Source: Pseudofabraea citricarpa
Lineage: Eukaryota; Ascomycota; Leotiomycetes; Helotiales; Dermateaceae
Assembly (NCBI GenBank): GCA_029641185.1
Contig: JAPWGK010000010.1
Location: 62,001-126,000 of the forward strand
Direction: 5' to 3'
DNA: 64,000 nt
Part shown: positions 11,601 through 24,000 of the stretch, one piece after another
Position numbering within the stretch: position 1 is the first letter of the stretch
Layout of the letters: each line of letters starts with the position of its first letter
Notes under the pieces: model-generated
The model's input: only the letters and a program-made list of their open reading frames with translations
Told to the model about the DNA's origin: nothing
The model's database searches: none
Translations under genes and position numbers: made by a program

Positions 11601-14600
11601 AAGAAGGGTAACCTTTTGAGCGGCGTGGTTCACCTTGCTGGGACCCGAGATGATGTTAGCATTAAATTGGTAGGGCTGCTCGGCATCGTAGATGGTAGCA
11701 TCAACGCCAGAAAATCCAACTTTCTTGAGCTCCACATCCCAGCGCTGAGGAGAGATGTACGGTTCATTAGCTCGATCATCTCCGGCTCCAAGCCACCAAC
11801 CTGGCAAGACACCCATAATCCTGTTTGAAAATATTAGCGCGGTTCCATTGGCGTCTGTAACACTCACAAGTTTGCAAATTGAACTTTTGGCGAAAGTTCT
11901 TGTAGAAAAAGGCGGCCATCTTCAGCTAATAATTTTCGGACGTGGCTTAGTGTGGTATTCAAGCTTGGTGTTGCGTGTAAGACATTCGCAGCAATAATCA
12001 AATCATACGATGCATCTTGGAAGCCTTGTTCAGTAGGATCTTTAGATATATCGAGCACTCTGTATTCCAATCCATGATAGTCCTTGAATCGCTCTTGAGC
12101 TTCAATGAAGAAACCAGAAGATATATCCGTATATGTGTAAGTAGAATACATCCGTTGGGGGGAGGAAGTTAGGCCTCTTAGGACAACAGCCGAAGTTCCT
12201 CCAGTTCCGGAGCCGATCTCTAGGACCCGTAAATTTGGTTTGGAATGCCCAGCTGCTGTGAAGAAGTCAATGCAATCGGTTCGAGATTCAAGACTATCAT
12301 AAAAGTGTGTCAGGCCATTTTCAGGTACCAAAGTTTCTATGCCGTCAAGCTTGCCCTCTAAGATATCTTCGCATCTTTCAAGGACACGAGAGATTAGTTC
12401 TCCAGCTGCCGCAACTTCTGAGTTCGATATATCTTTTGACAATGCAGCGATGAGCCTTTGCCGCTCTTCCATACTGAGAGCTACCAGAGATTGTGCATCT
12501 TCGACCAAATCGTACCTGTTTTCGGATGCTCTCTTGATTTGAGCATTAATCCAAGACCGGAACTTCTCCAGGTATTCAGACTTGGCGATAAGTCCTGAGA
12601 CACGACGACCTATTTCGATAATGGAAAGTATGGTGAGCCTCTCAAGAGACTTTGTTGCAGCTATGGACTGTCGTTGTGGGCGAATCAGGTTGTTCAGTGA
12701 AACAAAGTCGAGATCCGGTTTCCAGTCAAGTCTTGCTCCTGCAATTGAATCAGGACTTTCGTCCGATGAGTCTTCTTCAATGGGTGAAAATTGGCCTCCT
12801 ATTAACGATAGAATAACATCATCACCGGAAACGGCAATGACATCTCCAGATATAGTACCAGTAGAATTCTGAGAGCCAGCAGCTTCAGCCTTCACTGTAT
12901 GTGTAACTCTGCCACCACATATATAGAGGTGAGCAATGCTGGTAGGAACACATAGCTTGTTAATATTCCGCAATATACCCTCGCATGTAGAAACAATGAA
13001 GAGTTGTAGGCAATGGTCAATACTCGTTGGATGAATAGCATAATGCGATTCTGACGGTTCTGACTTAGATAACGTTGCTGAAGCAGTCCTTTTGTTTGGC
13101 AGTGCAGAAAGTTGCTCTAGCCCCTGAAAAGCAGGACCATAATTGAGACCGACCCTTTTCATCGCTGGGTAGGGCAGTGGAACCAAACGTGGATGGTCCT
13201 TAATTTGGCGAGATAGCTTTACGCTACCGTTATCAGTTCCAGCTCGGATCTGGCCACTGCAATGTTTCATCCATATACTCCCATTGAATGATGAGATAGA
13301 AAATTCCCACCAGACAGAGTTCAAAGTGTTGGTTAGTCTTACTGGACGCAAGCTTGTTATCATCTCGACAGACTTCGAGTCAGACAGAACTAAAGCTGTC
13401 TGTATCAAAACGTTTCGGAACGTGAAGTCTTCCGTAGACGTTATTTGTCTTACCGCTTCACACACCATGGAGATATATCCGGCACAAGGAAAGACTACGT
13501 CATTGATGATTTGATGGTCCCGAAGCCAAGGAACGTTATCAAGACGTAGTACGTTTCTCCACTCTGGTTGCAGCTCGCTACCTTCAACTGTACGAGATCC
13601 AAGAATTTCGTGATTAGGATACTTTCGAAGTCTCCATTCCCTACTAACTCTGCTCTCGTTCCAATAATCCTGATCGTGACACCATTGATAAAGTGGCAGA
13701 TCAGCTAAGACATTCCCAGAAGGAGCAATTTCCTTGAAGTTGATGTGGATATTTTGAAGGTATAACTCGCCAACCATCTTGAGAACGCTTTCGCCACAGT
13801 CTTTCCCACGCTCTAGAGCCGTAATGTACGTGTCATTTTTTCTTGAATTTGCCTTGAGAATCTGTCGAATAGGCCCAGCCAGGGCTGAGTGTGGACCAAT
13901 CTCCAAAAATAGATGATCTTCAGTCTGAGTATCCAGTATAAGCTTGATAGCCGAATGGAAGAGAACAGGGTTTTCTAGGTTCGCTCTCCAATATGCTGCA
14001 TCAAATGATGAGGAATTGGTGAGCACTTTGCCCACTACACTAGAAAAAAATGGGATCTTTGGCGCCGTGCTCTTCAAGTGAGATCGAAGCAAAGCCTCGT
14101 ATGTTTCTCCTAACTCTCTCATATGGTCTATAATAAATAAGCACAAAACACCACTCGGCAGTTGTAGTAGCCGGGATATTAAACTTACGTGAATGGTATG
14201 CCATTTCGACCTTCAAAGACCGCAGGAAAACATCCGGGAGTGCAGTTTTGATATTTTGGCATGCCGTTTTTAGTGCATCTTCATCACCAGAAAGAGTCAC
14301 ACTACTGCAACTATTCTCACATGCAATTACGACGCCCGGAATTAGAAAGGGAAGAACCTCTTCTCGGCCTAAACCTACTGCAGCCATTCCACCACGTCTT
14401 GAAAAGCCTTTCGTAACTTGCCCACGGTAGTAAGCAATAATGATTGCCTCACTTGCTGTGATAGCGTTTGCAGCATAGGCTGCGGCAATCTCACCACTGG
14501 AATGACCGACTACAGCAGCTGGTTCAATACCTAATCGGCGCAAAAGGTTGATAAGAGCTACCTGGACTGCAGTAACGAGTGGTTGTGCATATTCTGCTTT

Positions 14601-16586
14601 CCTGAGCCGACTCAGTGGATCCTGCTTTACCAGCTCTTCTATAATATTCCATGGTGGCGGAGGGTTTAATTTCGAAAGAGTGTCGTTCATTGCATCGATG
14701 TCTTGGCTAAAGGATATAAAGTCCTCCATAAGCTCTTTCCCCATCTCGGCCCATTGCGCCCCCTGGCCAGTGAATACCATTACGACTGCCGGCGTCTTTT
14801 TTGGCTTGTTAAGAGGTGAAAACTGCAAGGTAGACAATCCATCTGTAACGCAAAAAGCTCGATTTGATAAATGTTCTCTGCGGTTACATAAGTTGTATTC
14901 GATATCTATTAGTTTCTCGGGATTTTTGTCAACATATTCCTGGTGCTTTACCAAATTGGCCCTCAAAGAGTCTGTATTAGTTGCAGAGAGCAGCAATAAG
15001 GCAGGTCTAGACTTGGAGTGCCCATTAACTGGGTGTCCATTTATGGAATGCCCGTTTGTGGAGCGTCCATCTGTAGAGTAACCATTTGTGGAGTTTACGA
15101 TATGGCCGTTTGTTGAACTTCCATTATGAAAGCCATTAGTTGTGTGCGTCTTCGAATTACGTAAACCCATAGACGCAGGGCTGTCGAGAATGACATGCGC
15201 ATTTGCTCCCCCAATACCAAAGGAATTGACACTAGCTCGCTGGGCTTGAAATTTTGGCCATGGTATTGGCTCAACGGGTACCTTCATATTCGCCATCTCA
15301 AAAGGAATTTTTGGATTAGGGGTCGAAAAGTTGATATTTGGCGGAATGGTGCTATTCTCGAGAGCTACTATGGTCTTCAGAATCGAGGTCACTCCGGAGG
15401 CACCTTCGCTATGCCCAAGGTTTGGCTTCACACTACCGATATAAACACCCTTCTCTCCACCAAATACTCTAGCGATAGCAGTAGCTTCTAATGGATCGCC
15501 AATATTGGTACCAGTTCCATGTGCTTCCACAAAAGCTGTCTGAGCAGGATCAAGACACGCTTCTTTGTAAGCTCTTCGCATCATTGCCTCGTGACTTTCC
15601 GAACTTGGCAAAGTCATACCTGGTGTCTTTCCATCACAATTGCTTGCCGTCGCTCGTATGACTGTTCGAATTTTATCGCCGTCGCGTAAGGCGTCGCTTA
15701 GTCGCTTAACATAAATCGCATTTATCGCTTCCCCTCTTGCATAACCGTCGGCCGATATATCGAACGATTTACAGGCACCGTCTGGAGACAGGACACCTTG
15801 CTCCGTCATAGCGATTGACATGGTTGGCGATAGGATAAGGTTTGTCCCAGCAACGATCGCGCTTGTACAATCGCCTGCTTGAATAGCCCTAACAGCTTCA
15901 TGTAACCCAATCATAGATGACGAACATCCACTTTTAATCGTGAATGAAGGGCCTTTCAGATTATATTCGTAGCTTATTCTGTTCGAAATAGCAAAATCCT
16001 GCCCTCCAGCTATGCGATACATGCCCTGTAAAAATTAGCTTCTACGAATGATTAAAACTCTCGATCGAAATTACTGACTGCGTCCTGACTATCCTTCGCA
16101 TGAAGATCCACCCAATCCTGTAATTCTAGTTAGAACTGTGGTGAAATTGGCAACTGCAAATTATACTTCTCCCCAAACCCCCACGTAGCATCCTATATTT
16201 CCTCCTCTCCAATTTGATTGACCTGCATTTTGCATGCACTCGTAAACGACCTCTAATAGCATCCGCTGCTGAGGATCAAGAATTTCCACCTCCTTCCTGC
16301 TCATTGAGAAAAATGAGGCGTCCAAGTGTCGTAAATTGTCCGTGGCTGCCAAGAAGTGGCCATGTTGCATTTTAACTGATCCAACTCTGCCCGATGGGCT
16401 GTAAAAAGCTGAGATGTTAAATCGATCGCTAGGAACTTCGCATCTTGTTGTTCTTTTCTCGACCAGCAAGCTCCATAAGTCTTCGGCTGTGTGAATTCCA
16501 CCTGGTAGCCTCATCCCCATGCCTACGATGGCGAGAGGTTCGTACATCATCTTCGATGGGTCATCGTTACCATTGATATCACCCAT
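8653..16586 (-). CDS. gloL: Highly reducing iterative polyketide synthase, KS-AT-DH-MT-ER-KR-ACP
   Basis: Makes the branched reduced fatty acyl tail; in pneumocandin this is 10,12-dimethylmyristate. Inferred CDS is complement(join(8653..9947,9999..10096,10146..10477,10545..10901,10962..11820,11868..14127,14189..16025,16079..16117,16167..16586)), 2498 aa, eight introns of 47-67 nt. KS covers about residues 15-440, with Cys187 in SGCSSS, EAHGTGT and [11 protein letters not shown] covers about 515-830 (GHSSGE, and AYHSHHM restored by splicing). DH starts near 940 (RDHQI). The C-methyltransferase has [10 protein letters not shown] near 1403. ER covers about 1770-2080 (HSACGGIG), KR about 2090-2290 (GGLGGLG) and ACP about 2405-2480 (GVDSL). 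All domains look catalytically intact, and there is no TE. An Asn-Gly repeat lies between KS and AT. The gene is divergent from the NRPS. Confidence 0.93.
15010..15150 (-). repeat. Coding minisatellite, Asn-Gly-rich KS-AT linker of the PKS
   Basis: Within the PKS frame, about residues 450-488 consist of short reiterated units such as [10 protein letters not shown] and PVNGH. At DNA level these are imperfect units of about 12-15 bp with AATGG(A/G)CA-type cores on the minus strand. The segment joins KS and AT and is probably a flexible disordered linker. Length variation by slippage would be expected; that part is inference. Confidence 0.75.
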
Positions 16587-18047
16587 CTTGATTCACAATG
16601 TTGAAGTGGAGAGACGATACTAATGACAGAGACTGATAACTATTCCAGAAAGCTTTCCACGGAGCGCCCGTTCGTTATATGGTACCGAGAATGTTCTGGG
16701 GCTGAGCAATCTGAATGCAGTCTACGGATGGTTTGCCACGCAGGTCAATCACAAAAAATCCACAAGACTTACAGTTCCCTGGTTGATCGACAGCTAGCTT
16801 CAAAATAACTGGTAATGTGCGTAAGATCCTGTAGTGACAATATAATGTGGCACACAACGCCACACTATCACAGCATTGTGCATAAACCAACTTAGATTTT
16901 TCAAGCATGTAATGGCTCATAAACCAATCGAATATTTTCTTGCCTCAAGGCCTGTCAGAATAACAGATAAACTTGTGATGCATAAGAACAAAGTACTTGC
17001 AACCAAAAGCTAAAAATTTCAACTTATTTGTCGCTAAATCTATTGTCTTGTCGCGTTGATTTAATACTAAATACATCATGATTTATGTTTAATTTACTAC
17101 ATATAACATGTCAACTGCAGCATGTATCTGCTGTATAAGATTATGCATCATATTCATAGCATTCACTCAATTGCAGTAGCACGTGAAATATATCGAGCCA
17201 TTGCCCTCTATCATGTGATCTGTGCTTGGAATGACTAAGCGTGTTCCCCGACAAATGTAGACTAAAGCTTGAAAACATAGCTGACTAAGGTTTAACAATG
17301 TTAGCATGACACGCGAGACCTACCACAACATTGTCGTCCTTCACCTTCACGACAGACAAAGAATCAACCGCAATCGTGGCAAAGTGAGAATATTCATTCA
17401 AGTGAAGTGCAATGGGCAGCTCCTTGTTTATATTCCCGAAATGCGATGCCATGTGGATCTCGGGCCATGAGGCAAAGACGTTAAGCTTGCCTAAACGTGG
17501 CTGTAAATATATTCCTGCAATGTATAGCAAACGCAATGAAGAAGCATGCGCAAAACCGTCAGGAATGGGCGCTCTCTCACTAGGCAGTTTCTACAACTTT
17601 CCTTTACAATGAAGCTAATCAACTGAAGCACCAATCCAGTGCTATGTGCCAACCGATGATAATGGAACTACACAATGGTGCGATTATTCATACCCTGCAT
17701 GGAATTCAAAGGCTAATCTTTCTAGGGACCGGTAAGTCATGCTAGAAAACATTTAGCTCAATGTCAGCTTTCGGGTCTTGGTCATGTAATCGTTGTGGCT
17801 GTGGCGTAAGTTTACTTCGTCCGTAACATGAGCCTCAGGGCTCAAAAGTTAAGATGCTACCCCGATCCAAGCAGTGCAGAGCTAGTGATGCAGCTTTAAA
17901 GTCCTTTGGGTCATTTTGGTACGAGAATTTCATCTTACACTACAACTGCCAAAAACTCGTCCAACGCCCATAGATATAGGCACTGGGTCGCTGACTTTTG
18001 CGATTTTTAGCTTCTGCTTCATCAATAGAGCGTTCTTTTGTACGACT
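16587..18047. promoter_or_regulatory. Divergent PKS/NRPS promoter region
   Basis: About 1.46 kb between the start codons of the two megasynthases, likely the main shared control region. A palindromic E-box CACGTG lies at 17180-17185 and a related CATGTGA near 17212; binding is not shown. A minus-strand open, protein-like frame lies at about 17285-17590 but has no ATG at its start. No transcription-factor gene is present. Confidence 0.5.
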
Positions 18048-21000
18048 ATGACTCCATCAACCAACATGGAGGACTCGGGGATGCAGATGGATGGGTTCAG
18101 GGTATTGCAGACTGGATACCAAAAACAAATACCTCAACATTCGAACAGCAATGGCATCCATGCGAACGGGAATGTCACATTGTGCAACGAAAATGCTGCG
18201 CAAATCAATGGGAACCGCGACTTTGCCAGTGGAAATGGCATGTATACCAATAGGAAAGGCAATAATCCTAATGGCAATGGCACTTATACTAATGGAAACG
18301 AGACTTATACTAATGGAGACACAACGCAGTCCGAAACTGGCACATCCTCCTCCAAAGGGATTACAACAAATGACTTAAAGGAAGTATTTAGGAGCATATG
18401 TGCAAAGGTTTTGAAAATTGAGATTCAGGACTTGGATGATACTTACTCTTTTGTTTCTTTGGGAGGTGATTCTATATCGGCTATCAAGCTTGTAACAGAA
18501 TGCGAGGAGAAGGGGATAGAGTTGAATACTGCTGATGTTATCACAGAACAGAGCCTTTCGGACCTTTTTGTGAAATCCATCTGCCGGCCTTTATTTGGAG
18601 AGCATAGTAGTCCAGATGGTATTGTCAACAAGAGTAGTGTGAAGGACATCGACCCTGCTCCGTTCGCTTTGTGGGCATCTTATCGAGATTCAGATTCGAG
18701 CGAACAATGGCGGCAACTGGAGGAGCTTGCGTCTTTATGTGATGTCAGAACCGAGCAGATTGAGGATGTTTACCCTTGTACACCCCTGCAGGAAGGTTTG
18801 ATGGCTATCACAACGCGACAACCAGCAGCATATGTCGAGCGTCGCGTATTCTCCCTCACGAAAGAAATTGATTTGGAACGATTTTGGTCGGCTTGGGAGA
18901 CGCTACTTTCAACGGTGACTAGTTTACGAACTCGCATAGTCATGGAGCCTAGTGGTCAATCACTACAGGTGGTGATTCGTGAACGCTTGTTATGGCGCAG
19001 AGCATCGAGTTTGAAGAGCTATCTAGCACAGGATCGTGCGGAAGGAATGACACTCGGCCAGCCCCTCGCACGGTTTGGACAGGTACAAGAGGATTCCCAA
19101 CAATGGATATTTATCTGGACAGCTCATCATAGTATTTATGATGGGTGGAGCGCGTTATTACTTTACAGACAACTTGCCGCTATTTACCAGCAAAGTTCGG
19201 TACCTCGCCTAATACCTTACACTCGGTTCCTTCGCTACCTTTCCGAGCAAGATCCTACCGCTACCACAGGCTACTGGCGTGACCAGCTTCATGGCGACAC
19301 AATGGCCGATTGGCCTGCCCTGCCGAGTGCAAACTACCAGCCACATCCACAACATGCATTTCGGAGTAGTATCAATCTTCCCGAAGATTATAATTCCGGA
19401 TCAATTATGATGTCCAATATTCTACGAGCCGCCTGGGCACTGGTTACGGCACAGTATTCTGGTAGCGATGATATAATATTTGCTGTTACGGTGTCCGGCA
19501 GAAACGCCCCGATATCACAAATAGCCGATATTATTGCTCCTACGATAACTACAGTTCCTGTCAGGATAAGCATAGATCGCACCATGAGTGTTACAGAGTT
19601 TTTATCTAAAATTCAGAATCAAGCAGTTAAGATGATTGAATACGAGCACACTGGTTTGCAAACGATTAAAAGATTACTTCCTGAAATTAGTTCTACGCTA
19701 GAGCTACGAAATTTGCTTATCATACAACCAGGAGCAGAGAGCGATCCTTACAAGGAGTTCCCTGGGCTTGAACCACTACCAGTGGCGATGGATGACTTTG
19801 ATAGCTACAGTCTAAATGTAGAATGTATACTGGGAAATCATGAAATTGGAGTTCATGTCAACTACGACGAAAACGTCATCAACAGTACGCATTTACAACA
19901 AGTGATGGAACAATTCTCATCTATAGTACAACACTTTTGCAGGTCATCAAATAGTAATATTTCGATTGGCGAGGTAGCTATGATTGGGATATCGGACCAG
20001 AAAAAGATTCTCGAATGGAACGAGCATGTCCCACAGCGCGTTAACAGGTGCATTCACCATCTGGTGCAAGATCAGGTCGATACACAACCAGCCACAAGCG
20101 CGGTGAACGCGTGGGACGGAGAATACACATACGTTCAGTTAGCGAGCGAAAGTATACGCTTAGCCCACCACCTGGTTTCTATGGGAGTGGGACCTGAAAA
20201 ATCCGTTGGTCTTTGTATGAGCAAATCTAGATGGTCCATTGTGGCCATGCTAGCTATTTTGTATGCAGGAGGCTCGGTGCTTCCATTGGGTGTTACACAC
20301 CCCTTTTCCAGGACAAGCGGTATTGTTCAAGAAACTCAAGCTAGCATTGTTTTGGTTGATGAGTTGCAGGGTACCGAATTAGCTGCGCTGGCCGCAACCC
20401 TGATTGTTGTAGATTCCAATCTCCTTGCAGGATTGCCTTTCCAAACGAATTCCCCCGAGACCGGTGTAAAGCCTGATAATGCTGCCTGGATTATTTACAC
20501 CTCAGGAAGTACTGGAACCCCCAAAGGAGTGGTATTGGAGCACGCATCACTCTCTACAAGTTTGACAGGCCACGCAAAGACATTGGGGATCAATAAACAC
20601 ACTCGAACTTTCCAATTTGCAGCTTTTACATTCGATGTCAGTCTGTGTGACATCTTCGCTACTCTCCAAGCTGGTGGCTGCGTTTGTATCCCATCTGAAT
20701 ATGAGCGCCTGAATTCGTTGGCAGAAGCTGCGAATCGAATGGAAGTCAACTATGCAGAACTTACATCGACGGTGACTGAGACGATAACTCCATCCCAGGT
20801 ACCCTCCCTGTCTACCTTGGTACTCAGTGGTGAGCCTCTAAAGCCTTCAGTTTTGTCCGCCTGGGGAAGACGCTCAACTGTGTTCAACTCATATGGTCCA
20901 ACCGAATGTTCTGTTGTGGCATCTAACAGTCGCCGATTATTAAATGCAGAGGAAGCGCAAAATATCGGAAAGCCAATGAAGTCATTGTTCTGGGTCGTCC

Positions 21001-24000
21001 AGGCAACTAATTACCAGCAATTATGTCCGATTGGGGCGCCCGGCGAGCTCCTCATAGAAGGCCCACTTTTGGCAAGAGGATATTTGAACAACGACGAGAA
21101 GACGCAAGCCGCATTTATTGTTGATCCAGACTTTACGAAGATACTCGGCTTAGGGTCTGGACGTCGCATGTACCGCACTGGGGATCTAGTGCGTCAAAAT
21201 CAAGATGGATCTCTCATGTATATGGGCCGATGTGATAGCACACAAGTCAAGATTCGTGGCCAGAGGGTAGAAATCAGTGAGATTGAGTACCAAATCACAC
21301 GGCACCTCCCCGCAATTCAAACTGTAGCTGTCGAACTGCTACATAGAGGCGTGCAGTCTGGCCTAGTGGCAGTGGTGAATTTTGAGATGAATTCCGAATA
21401 CTCGACTCTAGCTGCTTCCAGTCCACCAACGACAGGGTCAGAGACTGTAACTTCGGCCGATGAGCTACGCGCAGTCTTCCAGGAGTTGCAATCAGCGCTA
21501 TCCCAAGTGCTCCCTGCGTACATGGTTCCTACACTGTATTTGCCTATGTATAACATACCGATGAATGCATCTGGCAAGCTTGACCGACGGGCGTTGCGGA
21601 CAAAACTAGATGCAATCTCATTCAAGGAATTACAACGGTACATGGCCAACGATGGACCAAAGGTGGCCCCAGCCACCGATTCAGAACAAGAGATCCAAGG
21701 TCTGTGGTCGGAAGTCCTGGCTATAAGTCCTCAAGACATTGGAATTAGCGACAACTTTTTCCGCATAGGTGGTGATTCCGTAGCGGCAATGCGGATGGTG
21801 GCATTAAAGGCTTCTCGCCACTTGGCCCTGACTGTTGCTGACATTTTTCAACATCCACAACTATCAGACCTTGCACGGGTTATTGAGGGACGAATGGTTG
21901 AGGACGGAGTTGAAGAAGAAGATTCGGCACCATTCGATCTCTGGGAGATATGTGGGATACATGGTCGCGATAAACGCGCAGAAGACCTGGCAAACATCGC
22001 AACACAGTGCGAGATTAAAGCTGATGATATTGAAGATATTTACCCTTGCACACCAATGCAAGAAGGACTAATCGCAATTACTGCACATCAGCCAACAGCA
22101 TATGTCAGCCGCCAAATCTACAGACTAGCATCCACTGTCGATATCGTTCGGTTTCAGGAAGCATGGCAAAACTTGGCTCAAGCGACTCCCATTCTCCGAA
22201 CACGTATTTTGGCAGGTATTGATACCAGTGATGTGTCGCTACAGGTCGTCACAAAACATAGTCTCTTATGGCAGTGCAGTGCAAACTTGAGTGAATATAT
22301 TGCTGAAGATAAAAATACTGGGATGAGGCTTGGTCAGCCACTTGTGCGATTTGGCCTGGTTCAGAATGAGAGCGAAAGTTTCTTTATTTGGACCGCTCAC
22401 CATAGCGTATATGACGGATGGAGCGTGTCTTTGATGTACGAACGCCTATCTAGTATTTACTTTGAGCAGCGGATGCCCTCTATGGTGCCGTACACTCGGT
22501 TCATTCGCTATATCCTTCGTCGAGATGACGATGCAACTAGAAAGTATTGGCTAAAACAGCTTGAAGGGAATGTGGTCGCTAATTGGCCGTCGTTGCCACG
22601 TGCCGATTATCAATCGACACCGCAGGAGCGGTATCTGTGCGATATCACTTTGTCAGATCTTGGAATGCATCGCCGGGAGAACTCAATCTTGCCGAGTGTG
22701 CTTCGAGCTGCATGGGCTTTGACGATGGGGAAATATGCTGGTCAAGGCGACGTAGTATTTGGAGTTACACTGTCAGGGCGTAATGCCCCGGTCTGGGAAA
22801 TAACTGAGATGACAGGACCGACGATTACTACAGTACCAGTACGAATACACTTAGAAAGCGCAAAACATATCACTATCGACCAATTTCTTCAAGATGTCCA
22901 GGAACAGGCAGCGGATATGATTAACTACGAGCACGCTGGCCTACAAATAATCAAAAAGCTTATTCCAGAGCTTAGTTCAAGTCTGGAACTACGAAATTTA
23001 CTTGTTATTCAGCCTGCCTCCGATATAGACGTCACCACTTTCCAAGGACTGGATCCAATCCCAGTTGATTTAGAAGGATTTGACAGCTATGGACTCACAG
23101 TCGAGTGCTCTGTTATGTCAGGATCAATCAGAGTTGAAGCACGCTACGACGGGAAAGTTATCGCTCCTCCACAGCTTAAGAGAACAATCAAAACATTCGA
23201 GCATGTTGTGAGACAGTTGTTTGATATTCGCAATGGTTCGTGCCGGATCGAGGATATATCATATCTAAGTGCATATGATGAAGAAACCATCTTGAACTGG
23301 TCGGAGACTTCCCCCACCATCGTCGAAAGATGCATACATGAATTGGTCCAAGAGCAAACTAAAGCTCGCCCAAACTCCACAGCTATTTGTGCTTGGGATG
23401 GTGATCTCACGTACAAGGAACTGGATACACAAGCTACGTGGTTAGCCCGATACCTAACAAGCCTTGGACTATGCTCGGAGCGGATGGTTGGCGTTTGTAT
23501 GGACAAATCGAAATGGGCAGGTGTCTCGATGCTTGCGGTGCTAAAGGCTGGCGCAGTGGTTGTACCACTTGGCGTCAATCACCCAGACGCACGTATAAAG
23601 GGCATCATCCAGGACACCAAGATGGACACAATTCTGGTTGATGAGAAACAGCAAGATCGACTCTCAATTCTAGGGCCCAGGCTGATAAGAGTCAACGTTG
23701 ATCTTCTAAAGGAACTGCCCATTCTTGCTGGTCAGCAAGTATTACAGAATAGCACTAACCCGTATGATGCTGCATGGGTAGTTTACACTTCTGGCAGTAC
23801 TGGCACACCAAAGGGAGTGGTACTACAACACGTCGCCATTTGCAGCAGTATAAAAGCCCACGGTGCTAGATTCGGTACGGATACAAGTACCAGAATGCTA
23901 CAATTTGCTGCACATACTTTTGATTGCTGCATCCAAGAGTATTTTACTACATTATCCTGGGGAGGCGTGGTGTGCGTTCCAAGCGAAAACGACCGGATGA

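Noticed and set aside
14548..15081. Plus-strand 177-codon open frame antisense to the PKS AT region
   Set aside because: It is the shadow of a conserved AT/linker coding region; no independent motif.
17916..18047. Upstream extension of the NRPS frame
   Set aside because: It opens with TTG and adds a hydrophobic stretch without homology; the first ATG in frame is 18048 and leads directly into the Asn-Gly leader.
23144..23578. Minus-strand 144-codon open frame inside the NRPS, and similar antisense frames elsewhere in the gene
   Set aside because: These fall opposite conserved A and C domain coding sequence and recur at equivalent positions of several modules, as expected for shadows.
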